From positions 4,949,001 through 5,013,000 of the forward strand of contig NZ_CP113432.1 of the NCBI RefSeq assembly GCF_026686735.1: a stretch of 64,000 bases of DNA. Direction: 5' to 3'. Below the pieces are notes generated by a model. It had not been told where the DNA came from. It saw only the letters and a list, made by a program, of their open reading frames with translations, and did no database searches. The DNA comes from Pseudomonas triclosanedens (GTDB taxonomy: Bacteria; Pseudomonadota; Gammaproteobacteria; Pseudomonadales; Pseudomonadaceae). This document shows positions 52,845 through 61,252 of this stretch, in pieces. How positions within the stretch are numbered: position 1 is the first letter of the stretch; every line of letters begins with the position of its first letter. A program made the position numbers and the translations under genes.

Positions 52845-54134
52845 ATGGCCGATGAATTCAACGATCCGCTGTGGCGCCAGATCGTCTCTGGCGCGCAGAT
52901 GCTCTTCGTGGCCTTCGGCGCGCTGGTGCTGATGCCGCTGATCACCGGCCTGGACCCCAACGTCGCGCTGTTTACCGCGGGCTTCGGCACCCTGATGTTC
53001 CAGATCGTCACTGGCCGCCAGGTGCCGGTATTCCTGGCCTCCAGCTTCGCCTTCATCACCCCGATCATTCTCGCCAAGGGCCAGTTCGGCCTGGCCGCGA
53101 CAATGGGCGGCGTGGTGGCGGCAGGCTTCGTCTACACCTTCCTGGGCCTGGCGGTGAAGATCAAGGGCACCGGTTTCATCGACCGCCTGCTGCCACCGGT
53201 GGTGATCGGCCCGGTGATCATCTCCATTGGCCTGGCGATGGCGCCGATCGCCGCCAACATGGCGATGGGCAAGGCAGGTGACGGTACCGAACTGATCCCC
53301 TACAAGACAGCCATGCTGATCTCCATGCCAGCGCTGGTTACCACGCTGATCGTGGCAGTGTTCGGCAAGGGCATGCTGCGCCTCGTGCCGATCATCTCCG
53401 GCGTGCTCGTGGGCTATGCGCTGTCCTTCGTATTCGGCGTGGTAGATGTGGCGAAGATCGCCGCAGCTCCCTGGCTGGAGCTGCCGAAGTTCACCGCCCC
53501 CGAGTTCAACTGGCAGGCCATCCTGTTCATCGTCCCGGTGGCGCTGGCTCCGGCCATCGAACACATCGGCGGCGTGATCGCCGTCGGCGGCGTGACCGGC
53601 AAGAACTACCTTAAGACCCCGGGCCTGCACCGCACCCTGCTGGGCGACGGCATCGCCACCTCCACCGCGGGCCTGTTCGGCGGCCCGCCGAACACAACCT
53701 ACGCGGAAGTGACCGGCGCGGTGATGCTGACCAAGAACTACAACCCGAAGATCATGACCTGGGCGGCAATATTCGCCATTGGTCTCGCGTTCATCGGCAA
53801 GTTCGGCGCCATCCTGCAGAGCATTCCGGTACCGGTGATGGGCGGTATTCTCTGCCTGCTGTTCGGCACAATCGCCTCGGTGGGCATGAACACCCTGATC
53901 CGCCACAAGGTAGATCTGTCCCAGGCGCGCAACCTGTGCATCGTTTCGGTCACGCTGGTGTTCGGCATCGGCGGCGTACTGATCGGCACCGGCACCGGCC
54001 CGGACGACTTCGGCCTGAAAGGCATCGCCCTGTGCGCTATCGTCGCCATCGCGCTCAACCTGATCCTTCCCGGCGAGGAAGGCTGGCAGAACAAGGCGCT
54101 GGAAGAAGGCGCCAGAGAGAAATCGGCCGAGTGA
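52845..54134 (+). CDS. uraA: Uracil permease
   Basis: A 429-residue NCS2-family uracil:proton symporter with 14 predicted helices. It opens DPLWRQIVSGAQMLFVAFGA. Substrate-site elements are VALAPAIEHIGGVIAVG (with the conserved Glu and His) and GLFGGPPNTTYAEVTGAV, the NCS2 signature. AAGGA lies 10 nt before the ATG and the gene begins 3 bp after upp, giving one uracil uptake-salvage operon. Confidence 0.95.
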   Translation: MADEFNDPLWRQIVSGAQMLFVAFGALVLMPLITGLDPNVALFTAGFGTLMFQIVTGRQVPVFLASSFAFITPIILAKGQFGLAATMGGVVAAGFVYTFLGLAVKIKGTGFIDRLLPPVVIGPVIISIGLAMAPIAANMAMGKAGDGTELIPYKTAMLISMPALVTTLIVAVFGKGMLRLVPIISGVLVGYALSFVFGVVDVAKIAAAPWLELPKFTAPEFNWQAILFIVPVALAPAIEHIGGVIAVGGVTGKNYLKTPGLHRTLLGDGIATSTAGLFGGPPNTTYAEVTGAVMLTKNYNPKIMTWAAIFAIGLAFIGKFGAILQSIPVPVMGGILCLLFGTIASVGMNTLIRHKVDLSQARNLCIVSVTLVFGIGGVLIGTGTGPDDFGLKGIALCAIVAIALNLILPGEEGWQNKALEEGAREKSAE

Positions 54135-54140
54135 GGCAAC

Positions 54141-54163
54141 GGCGCCGCCTGGCGGCGCCTTTC
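54141..54163 (+). terminator. Terminator of upp-uraA
   Basis: GGCGCCGCC and GGCGGCGCC pair directly with a very small loop, then TTTCCC, just after the uraA stop. Confidence 0.7.
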
Positions 54164-54291
54164 CCATGCAAAGTTCGGCGAACGCGACCTGCCGATGGCG
54201 GTCCACTGCGCATGAAGGTTCGATTTCGACAGGAGGCCGCTCTCATCCGACTTGCCTCTCCCACACTCCCGCAACAGCCAAGGGTACTCAC

Positions 54292-55290
54292 ATGAGTCGC
54301 GCCTGGTGGCTGCTGCTCGGCCTGGTCGGTGCCTCGCTGATCCCTCTCGCCCTAGGCGGCAGGGAAATGCTCGACCAGGTGCTGGAGTTTCCTCTCGACA
54401 GCCTGCTGATCATGTTCGGCATGATCTGCCTGTGCTGGCTGATCAACGCGCAGAAACTACGCGTGCTGCTCAATGGCCGTGCCGGTGAAATCGGCCAGGC
54501 CCAGTCCGTCGGCATCATCATGGCCTCCGAGTTCGCCTTCTACGCCACGCCCGGCGGCACCGGCGGCCCGCTTACACTGATGGCACTATTGGCACGGCAC
54601 GGCATGCGTCCGGCACAGAGCAGCGCGATCTTCGCCGTAGACCAGTTGAGCGACCTGCTGTTTTTCCTGTGCGCATTGGCGGCAGTGCTGGTATTCACCC
54701 TCTCCCACAGCGTCAGCCCGAATCTGGAAATGTCGCTGATCACCAGCGGCGTGCTGCTGGGCGGATTGTTCTTCGGAGTCGTGCTGCTGGCGCGCTTCCA
54801 GCGCCGGGTAATCCGTGCCAATGGACGGCTACTCAGACGCCTGGGGATGAAATCGCGTGCCCGGCTGCACTGGGCGCGGAAGTTGCTGCACTTTCGCGAC
54901 ACACTGCTCAGCAGCCTGCGCCAGCCCAGGCGGCGTCTTGCACTGATTTTCTTCCTCACCTGCTGCCATTGGACGCTGCGCTTCTCGGTGCTCTATCTCG
55001 TCCTGAGCGCGATGAACGTGGACCTGCATTGGGCCTGGACCTTCCTGATCCAGCTAATCTCGCTGGCCGCCGGGCTGGCCATGCTGCTGCCCGGCGGCGC
55101 CGGCGGCACCGAGTTGACTTCCGCCGCCCTGCTGGCGCCCCTGGTGGGCAAATCCACGGCAGCCGCGGCCATCCTCATCTGGCGCGTGGTGACTTACTAC
55201 TTCTATCTGGTGATGGGCGCACCAGTCTTCGCCCTGCTCGCCGGGCGGCCTTTGCTGCGCAAGCTGATGGGGGCACGGGAAAGCGCCTGA
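54292..55290 (+). CDS. LPG-synthase-TM/UPF0104 family flippase-like membrane protein
   Basis: A 332-residue inner-membrane protein with about eight helices of the Lysylphosphatidylglycerol_synth_TM/UPF0104 family. Family blocks are SEFAFYATPGGTGGPLTLM, SAIFAVDQLSDLLFFLCAL and MLLPGGAGGTELTSAALLA. Relatives flip aminoacylated lipids or other isoprenoid/lipid cargo, but this stand-alone copy has no assigned substrate. AAGG lies 10 nt before the ATG. It follows uraA by 157 bp behind a terminator and may have its own promoter. Confidence 0.87.
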   Translation: MSRAWWLLLGLVGASLIPLALGGREMLDQVLEFPLDSLLIMFGMICLCWLINAQKLRVLLNGRAGEIGQAQSVGIIMASEFAFYATPGGTGGPLTLMALLARHGMRPAQSSAIFAVDQLSDLLFFLCALAAVLVFTLSHSVSPNLEMSLITSGVLLGGLFFGVVLLARFQRRVIRANGRLLRRLGMKSRARLHWARKLLHFRDTLLSSLRQPRRRLALIFFLTCCHWTLRFSVLYLVLSAMNVDLHWAWTFLIQLISLAAGLAMLLPGGAGGTELTSAALLAPLVGKSTAAAAILIWRVVTYYFYLVMGAPVFALLAGRPLLRKLMGARESA

Positions 55291-55293
55291 GGC

Positions 55294-55470
55294 TCAATCG
55301 TCGGCAGGTTTGTCTTCAGGCTTTGGCTTCAAGGAATCCCAGAGTTCGGCGGCGCCGGGAAACTCGGTGCCATCGTCTTCGCTCAGGGCTTCAGGATCGT
55401 AGCGGCGGATACAGCCTTCGCCCAAGGTGGGCGGCGGGGTGGCGGTGCCGGGGCTTTTCGGATCGGTCAT
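55294..55470 (-). CDS. Conserved 58-aa acidic protein
   Basis: The frame encodes MTDPKSPGTATPPPTLGEGC followed by a 38-residue acidic, Pro-rich tail. AGGAG lies 7 nt before the ATG. No family recognised; a protein of this size next to purU is found in P. aeruginosa (recalled as PA4313-like). It ends 3 bp from the convergent flippase-like gene. Confidence 0.65.
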   Translation of the reverse strand: MTDPKSPGTATPPPTLGEGCIRRYDPEALSEDDGTEFPGAAELWDSLKPKPEDKPADD

Positions 55471-55552
55471 CACGGGACTCCTGCTCGGGCGCAGCGCCCA
55501 CCGACCTTACGGGCGGCAGGCACATGCGGAGTACCCAGTGTAGTGAGGACTG

Positions 55553-56404
55553 TCAGTCGAACACTACGGTCTTGTTGTCGTGCACCAGCACGCGGTCTTC
55601 CAGGTGGTAGCGCAAGCCGCGAGCCAGCACCAGCTTCTCCACGTCCTTGCCCAGGCGTACCAGGTCCTCGATATTGTCACGGTGGCTGATGCGCACCACG
55701 TCCTGCTCGATGATCGGGCCGGCGTCCAGCTCCTCGGTCACGTAGTGGCAGGTCGCGCCGATCAGCTTCACGCCACGCAGCGAAGCCTGGTGGTAAGGCT
55801 TGGCGCCGACGAAGGACGGCAGGAAGCTGTGATGAATGTTGATTACCTGGTGGCGGTATTTCTGGCACAGATCCGGCGGCAGGATCTGCATGTAGCGCGC
55901 CAGCACCACGTTGTCTGCCTGGTGTTCGTCGATCAGGCGCGACACTTCTTCGAAGGCCGGTTGCTTGTTCTTCGAATCCACCGGTACGTGGAAGTACGGA
56001 ATACCGTGCCACTCCACCATGCTGCGCAGATCGTTGTGGTTGGCGATCACGCAGGGAATCTCGCAATCCAGTTCGCCGCTGTGCCAGCGGTGCAGCAGGT
56101 CGGCCAGGCAATGCGACTCGCGGCTGGCCATCAGCACCACGCGCTTCTTCACCGAGGAGTCGGTGATACGCCACTCCATCGAGAACTCGCGCGCGATCGG
56201 CGCGAAGGCCTGGCGGAAGCCATCCAGATCGAACGGCAGGGAGTCGGCGCGAATCTCGTGCCGCATGAAGAACCAGCCGTTGTCATTATCGGAATGATGA
56301 CTGGCCTCGGTGATCCAGCCGTTGTAGGTGGCCAGGAAATTACTCACCTTGGCGACGATCCCGACCCCGTCGGGGCAGGCGATCACCAGTCGGAAAGTGC
56401 GCAT
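55553..56404 (-). CDS. purU: Formyltetrahydrofolate deformylase
   Basis: A 283-residue enzyme hydrolysing 10-formyl-THF to formate and THF, balancing one-carbon pools and feeding formate to PurT. An N-terminal ACT domain (residues 1-85, LVIACPDGVGIVAKVSNFLA) is followed by the formyltransferase-like catalytic domain. Its catalytic His is in INIHHSFLPSF and Asp in TEELDAGPIIEQD. GGAG lies 7 nt before the ATG. It is divergent from mvaT. Confidence 0.95.
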   Translation of the reverse strand: MRTFRLVIACPDGVGIVAKVSNFLATYNGWITEASHHSDNDNGWFFMRHEIRADSLPFDLDGFRQAFAPIAREFSMEWRITDSSVKKRVVLMASRESHCLADLLHRWHSGELDCEIPCVIANHNDLRSMVEWHGIPYFHVPVDSKNKQPAFEEVSRLIDEHQADNVVLARYMQILPPDLCQKYRHQVINIHHSFLPSFVGAKPYHQASLRGVKLIGATCHYVTEELDAGPIIEQDVVRISHRDNIEDLVRLGKDVEKLVLARGLRYHLEDRVLVHDNKTVVFD

Positions 56405-56582
56405 GGGTGTACTCCAGATACATCGCGAAGGCGGCCATTCTAGCGGCTGGCAGGGAAAAGTTCAGCACTCGGCGGGAGCGCCCGACGAGAGCCAATAAGG
56501 CTTGGCGAGACTGCTCCGGTTAAACCGGCGGCGACTATAACTAAGTTAATTGGTTAATTACCCACAAAAGTTTTCCCGAGAG

Positions 56583-56611
56583 TTTACTTGAACAACTTCG
56601 GTGACTATTAT
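56583..56611 (+). promoter_or_regulatory. mvaT promoter in AT-rich region
   Basis: TTTACT, 17 nt, TATTAT, in an AT-rich stretch (56535-56640) with two TTAATTGGTTAATTA-like arms at 56545-56560. MvaT binds AT-rich DNA, so autoregulation is likely. Confidence 0.55.
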
Positions 56612-56663
56612 GGGTGCTACAAACTATCCGCCAACGCTGGACCTCAAGATTAAGGTACCCAAC

Positions 56664-57038
56664 ATGTCGCTGATCAACGAGTACCGTGCCACCGAAGAAG
56701 CCATCAAGGAACTTCAAGAACGCCTGAAATCCCTCGAGCAGGACGACAAGCTGAAGAAAGAGCTTGAGTTCGAGGAGAAACTCCGCGCTCTGATGGCCAG
56801 CTATGGCAAGTCCCTGCGCGATATCATCGCCCTGCTCGATCCGGATGCCAAACTGAGCAAGTCGCCGCGTGCGGCAAAGGGCACCGTCAGCAAGCGCGCA
56901 CGCAAGGTGAAGCAATACAAGAACCCGCACACTGGCGAAGTCATCGAAACCAAGGGCGGCAACCACAAGACCCTCAAGGAATGGAAGGCCAAGTGGGGCG
57001 CCGATACCGTTGAGAGCTGGGCCACCCTGCTGGGCTAA
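56664..57038 (+). CDS. mvaT: H-NS-like global regulator MvaT
   Basis: A 124-residue nucleoid protein that silences AT-rich and foreign DNA in pseudomonads. The N-terminal coiled coil (about 1-60) includes ATEEAIKELQERLKSLEQ. The C-terminal DNA-binding domain has the AT-pincer residues Arg80, Gly99 and Asn100 (KGGNHKTLKEWKAKWG). AAGG lies 9 nt before this ATG, and an upstream in-frame extension is rejected. A strong terminator follows. The neighbours purU and sbcB match P. aeruginosa (PA4314-PA4316, recalled). Confidence 0.97.
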   Translation: MSLINEYRATEEAIKELQERLKSLEQDDKLKKELEFEEKLRALMASYGKSLRDIIALLDPDAKLSKSPRAAKGTVSKRARKVKQYKNPHTGEVIETKGGNHKTLKEWKAKWGADTVESWATLLG

Positions 57039-57055
57039 GCCTTACGGCAATAAAG

Positions 57056-57082
57056 AACGCCAGCCTTGTGCTGGCGTTTTTT
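57056..57082. terminator. Terminator of mvaT
   Basis: AACGCCAGC, loop CTTGT, GCTGGCGTT then TTTT, 17 nt after the mvaT stop. It may also act on sbcB from the other side. Confidence 0.92.
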
Positions 57083-57097
57083 ATTGCCCTGAAAATG

Positions 57098-58528
57098 CTA
57101 GAGGCCGTAGCGCTCGCGCAATGCGAGTGCATATTTGGCCCAGGCTTCGAGCACCGCACGATCATCCGCACTGGCATTGGCAATGTGCTCGCCCATTGCG
57201 CTGTCGAAGTTCTCCAGAGTATTGGGAGCGCCCCACTCCGCGGCATTCAGGCGCTGACGACAGAAATCACGCCATTGTTGCTGTTCCGTGGTAGACAAAG
57301 TTTCCGGGAAATTACGCGCCCTGTATCGGAACAGAAGTTCCGGCAGTCGCGGATCGTCGAACGGCCATTGCTCTTTCGCCAGCCGCTCCGGGTCCGCCTG
57401 GCGCACCTGTTCACACAATCGCCGATCACGGTCACCGATAAATCCGTCATACAACTGCTGCTCCGGATCTTCCGATGCGGAGAAACTTTCCTCGGTATAG
57501 ATCGGTGCAAGTTTGTCCTGCCAGAGAGACTTGGCCTGGAGCAGCCGCTGCGCTGTCGCCAGGCAGCCGTCCAGATCGATGCCGATGCGTTCGCGGTCTT
57601 GCGGGCGCAGCACGTTCAGCGGTGCAACCACCGGGCAGCGATTGATGTGCAGAAGCTTCAGCGGCACCGGCAACTGCCCTTCGGCCAAGGCATCCCGGCG
57701 GGTATAGAGGCGCTGACGCAAGGTATCTGCATCGAGCGCCAGCAGTGGCGCGGGATCGGCAGCCAGGTCGCAGACGATCAGCGCATTACGGTTGCGCGGA
57801 TGCCAGCCCAGCGGCAGGACGACCGACAGATAGTGCCGCGCCCCGGAGAAGCGCCCGGAGATATGTACCAGCGGTTCGTGCAGGCGAATCTGATCGAGCA
57901 CGCCCTGCTTGCTGCGCAGGCGATAAAGATAGTCATACAGCTTCGGCTGGCGTTCGCGGATCAACCGCGCCAGGGCGATGGTCGCACGCACGTCGGAAAG
58001 GGCATCGTGAGCCTGCCCGTGATCGATACCGTTCGCTTCGGTCAGGCGCTCCAGCTTCAGCGTCACGTTACCGTCCTGCTGTGGCCAGACGATACCCTCC
58101 GGCCGCAGCGCATAGGCAGTGCGCACCATGTCGATCAGATCCCAGCGGCTGTTGCCGCCCTGCCACTCGCGCGCGTAGGGATCGAAGAAGTTGCGATACA
58201 GGCTGTAGCGCGTGACTTCGTCGTCGAAACGCAGGGTGTTGTAGCCCGCGACGCAGGTTCCCGGTTGCGCCAGCTCCGCATGCAGGCGAGTCATGAACTC
58301 GGCTTCGCCCAGTCCCTGGCTTTCCAGGCGCTCCGGCGTAATGCCGGTCACCAGGCAGGCGGCGGGATGCGGAAGGATGTCATCGCTGGGCCGGCAATAG
58401 AGGTTCAGCGACTCGCCGATCTCGTTGAGGCTCTCGTCCGTGCGGATGCCGGCCACCTGCAGCGGGCGGTCGCGGCGCGGGTCGATGCCGGTGGTTTCGT
58501 AGTCGTACCAGAAGATGCTGGCGGTCAT
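57098..58528 (-). CDS. sbcB: Exodeoxyribonuclease I
   Basis: A 476-residue 3'-5' single-strand DNA exonuclease acting in recombination and mismatch repair. The DEDDh exonuclease begins SIFWYDYETTGID (Asp9 and Glu11), with later acidic residues in CVAGYNTLRFDDEVTRY and GQAHDALSDVRATI. The middle SH3-like and C-terminal helical domains characteristic of ExoI follow. AAGGA lies 8 nt before the ATG. Confidence 0.95.
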   Translation of the reverse strand: MTASIFWYDYETTGIDPRRDRPLQVAGIRTDESLNEIGESLNLYCRPSDDILPHPAACLVTGITPERLESQGLGEAEFMTRLHAELAQPGTCVAGYNTLRFDDEVTRYSLYRNFFDPYAREWQGGNSRWDLIDMVRTAYALRPEGIVWPQQDGNVTLKLERLTEANGIDHGQAHDALSDVRATIALARLIRERQPKLYDYLYRLRSKQGVLDQIRLHEPLVHISGRFSGARHYLSVVLPLGWHPRNRNALIVCDLAADPAPLLALDADTLRQRLYTRRDALAEGQLPVPLKLLHINRCPVVAPLNVLRPQDRERIGIDLDGCLATAQRLLQAKSLWQDKLAPIYTEESFSASEDPEQQLYDGFIGDRDRRLCEQVRQADPERLAKEQWPFDDPRLPELLFRYRARNFPETLSTTEQQQWRDFCRQRLNAAEWGAPNTLENFDSAMGEHIANASADDRAVLEAWAKYALALRERYGL

Positions 58529-58671
58529 GGCGCGTGTCCTTGCCTGCGGGCGGTGCGCCGCAGTCTAACAGTGCGGCCCGGCACAGTTCCAAAACGCGTC
58601 CCTGGCTCCACGCCAGCCCCAGCCTTTATGATGGCGATCGCAAGGAAAACCCACTGGAAAGGACTTCCCCC

Positions 58672-59439
58672 ATGCAAGACATCACGTCGCAGAATCCCTA
58701 TAGCCCGCCGCAGAGCAATCTCGGACCGAGCGCAGCGCCCGGCTCGGTTCCCTCCATCGCCGAGGCCCTGAACCGCGGCTACGACTTCCGCATCGGCGAC
58801 CTGCTGGGCGAAGCCTGGCGCCTGACCAAAGGCACCAAGGGCATGATCGTATCCGGCTTCATCGTCTACATGGTGATAGTGCAGGTCATCAGCTTCGTCC
58901 TGGGCATGGCTCTGGGCCTGAGCTACGTCGCCAGCGGCACCGAAGCCGGCATGGGCATGGCAGTGCTGCAAATGGTGGCGGGCGTATTCGCCGCGGCGGT
59001 GGGCTACCCGTTCCTCGCCGGCATCAACATGCTCGGCATCCGCCGCGCCGCGGACCAGCCGCTCTCCTTCAACGAAATGTTCGGCCACTTCGGCCTGTTC
59101 GTTCCGCTGTTTATCACCGGTCTGGTGATGACGCTGCTGATCTACCTCGGTCTGCTGATCCTCGTGCTGCCCGGCATCTACCTGAGCGTGGCCTATATCC
59201 TGGCCATCCCTCTCGTGGTGGAACGCAAGCTCAGCCCGTGGCAAGCGCTGGAGACTTCGCGCAAGGCCATCACCCAGCACTGGTTCAAGGTCTTCGGCAT
59301 GTTCCTGGCGCTCGGCGTAATCGTGCTGGTCAGCGCCATTCCGCTGGGCATCGGGCTGGTCTGGACGCTGCCGCTGGCAATCATCGCGATCGGCGTGCTC
59401 TACCGCACCATCTTCGGCGTGCTGCCACTGCCCAATTGA
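58672..59439 (+). CDS. Multi-helix membrane protein of unknown function
   Basis: A 255-residue inner-membrane protein with about six helices. It begins with a Pro-rich cytosolic head (NPYSPPQSNLGPSAAPGS) and ends with LPGIYLSVAYILAIPLVVER, a motif shared with several DUF975-like or BPSS1780-like families. AAAGGA lies 9 nt before the ATG. It is the first gene on the plus strand before the RDD operon, 89 bp upstream, and may be part of it. No function assigned. Confidence 0.75.
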   Translation: MQDITSQNPYSPPQSNLGPSAAPGSVPSIAEALNRGYDFRIGDLLGEAWRLTKGTKGMIVSGFIVYMVIVQVISFVLGMALGLSYVASGTEAGMGMAVLQMVAGVFAAAVGYPFLAGINMLGIRRAADQPLSFNEMFGHFGLFVPLFITGLVMTLLIYLGLLILVLPGIYLSVAYILAIPLVVERKLSPWQALETSRKAITQHWFKVFGMFLALGVIVLVSAIPLGIGLVWTLPLAIIAIGVLYRTIFGVLPLPN

Positions 59440-59528
59440 TGCGGGATATTCAATTCTCGGCCAGCGCGGTTGCCTCCCCGCACCGTGCTGGCTAGCATCT
59501 GGCTTTCAGCCATCGACAGCGACTCCCC

Positions 59529-60269
59529 TTGACCGCAGCCGCATCTCCACGACCGGACGAACGTTCGTCCAGCCAGGCACTGGATACCCGCTACCACGTG
59601 GAGACCCCGGAGGGGATCGACCTGTTGCTGCGTCCAGCCGGCGTCATTCCGCGAGCGCTCGCCTACCTGATCGATCTGGGCATCCGCCTCCTGGCGATGT
59701 TCGCGCTGTTCATGCTGCTGGCGTTCCTCGGCCAGATCGGTACGGGACTGGGCCTGCTGCTCACCTTCATCACCACCTGGTGGTACATGGTGCTCTTCGA
59801 AGTCCTCAACCAGGGCCGCTCACCCGGCAAGCAGATGATGGGGCTGCGCGTGGTGCACGATGACGGCACCCCCATCGGCTGGTCCGCCTCCCTGCTGCGC
59901 AATCTGCTGCGCTTCGCTGACATCCTGCCCTTCGGCTACACCCTGGGGCTGCTCAGTTGTCTTTCCAACCCCGCCTTCAAACGCCTGGGTGATCTCGCCG
60001 CCGGAACGCTGGTCATCTACCGCGACCCGCCGCCCAGCCGTCCACAACTGCCGGAAACAGCCCCGGAACTGGCGCCGTGGCCGTTGAGCCTGGAAGAACA
60101 GCGCGCGGTAATGAGCTTCGCCGAACGTGCCGGCAATCTGTCCGCAGCGCGCCGCGAAGAGTTGGCTGGCATCCTCGCCGAGCCGCTGGGCGTTGAGCAC
60201 GACCATGCCGAAGCACGCCTCAATGCCATTGCAAGCGGCCTGTTGGGCAATGGCCGGGGGCTCGCATGA
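59529..60269 (+). CDS. RDD family membrane protein
   Basis: A 246-residue RDD-domain protein. The family motif is IPRALAYLIDLGIRLLAM (Arg-Asp-type residues in helix 1), with QGRSPGKQMMGLRVVHDDGT in the next loop. A C-terminal soluble tail follows. It opens with TTG at 59529 and lacks a clear ribosome site, so the start is uncertain. It overlaps the SpoIIM gene by 4 bp and is the second or first gene of the membrane operon. Confidence 0.83.
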   Translation: MTAAASPRPDERSSSQALDTRYHVETPEGIDLLLRPAGVIPRALAYLIDLGIRLLAMFALFMLLAFLGQIGTGLGLLLTFITTWWYMVLFEVLNQGRSPGKQMMGLRVVHDDGTPIGWSASLLRNLLRFADILPFGYTLGLLSCLSNPAFKRLGDLAAGTLVIYRDPPPSRPQLPETAPELAPWPLSLEEQRAVMSFAERAGNLSAARREELAGILAEPLGVEHDHAEARLNAIASGLLGNGRGLA

Positions 60270-61252
60270 AGCAGGCCGTATTCGAGCAGCGCTACCAGGG
60301 CTCCTGGAAGCGTTTCGGCAAGCGCCTGGAACAACTGGAAAGCGGCAAGCGCCAGGAAGCGTCCGACCGCCCCGATGAGTTCGCCGCAGACTATCGGCGT
60401 ATCTGCCAGCAACTTGCACTGGCCCAGGAGCGCGGCTATAGCAGCCACCTGATCGACCATCTGCAGCAACTGGCCATGCGCGGACACCAGCAGTTCTATC
60501 GTCATCGCAGCCATCTCGGCACTCGTATCCTCGGCTTCATCACCGCAGGATTTCCGCGCTTGGTGCGCGAAGAGTGGCGCTTCATCCTGGTCGCCAGCCT
60601 GCTGTTCTACGGCAGCGCGCTGCTCATGGGCCTGCTGACCTACCACTTCCCCGACCTGGTCTACAGCGTCATGGCACCCGAACGCGTCGCCGAGATGGAG
60701 TCCATGTACTCCCCGGAAGCACGGCGCCTGGGCCCGATGAGCGAACGGGACACCGGCGATGACTGGCAGATGTTCGCGTTCTACATCATGAACAACATCG
60801 GCATCGCGTTTCAGACCTTCGCCAGCGGGCTGCTGTTCTGCCTGGGCAGCCTGTTCTTCCTGTTTTTCAACGGCCTGATGATCGGCTCGGTAGCGGGACA
60901 CCTGACGCAGGTTGGCTACATCGAAACCTTCTGGTCTTTCGTGATCGGCCACGGCGCCTTCGAACTGACCGCCATCACCTTCGCCGGAGCCGCCGGGCTG
61001 AAACTCGGTTGGGCATTGCTGGCGCCCGGTCGCCTCAGCCGCATCGACGCCTTGCGCTACGCAGCCTCACGGGCCGTACAACTGGTGGGGGGAGTGATCC
61101 TGCTACTGCTGATCGCCGCCTTCGTCGAAGGCTACTGGTCGTCGACCACTCAAGTATCAGCCACCGTGAAGTACATCGTCGGTGCAGTCCTCTGGCTGCT
61201 GGTCGGCGGCTATTTCATCCTTGTCGGACGGGCCAGCCATGCGCCTGACTGA
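60266..61252 (+). CDS. Stage II sporulation protein M-like membrane protein
   Basis: A 328-residue SpoIIM/DUF95-type protein: a cytosolic helical head of about 95 residues (FEQRYQGSWKRFGKRLEQLE) followed by about six membrane helices. Family blocks include TFASGLLFCLGSLFFLFF and SFVIGHGAFELTAITFAG. It does not imply sporulation; in non-sporulating bacteria it accompanies RDD, DUF4129, DUF4350, MoxR and DUF58 genes. Its ATG overlaps the RDD stop and its end overlaps the DUF4129 start by 14 bp. Confidence 0.85.
   Translation: MKQAVFEQRYQGSWKRFGKRLEQLESGKRQEASDRPDEFAADYRRICQQLALAQERGYSSHLIDHLQQLAMRGHQQFYRHRSHLGTRILGFITAGFPRLVREEWRFILVASLLFYGSALLMGLLTYHFPDLVYSVMAPERVAEMESMYSPEARRLGPMSERDTGDDWQMFAFYIMNNIGIAFQTFASGLLFCLGSLFFLFFNGLMIGSVAGHLTQVGYIETFWSFVIGHGAFELTAITFAGAAGLKLGWALLAPGRLSRIDALRYAASRAVQLVGGVILLLLIAAFVEGYWSSTTQVSATVKYIVGAVLWLLVGGYFILVGRASHAPD

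Noticed and set aside
52107..54206. 699-codon minus-strand frame opposite upp-uraA
   Set aside because: A shadow of the uraA and upp genes, both of which have diagnostic motifs.
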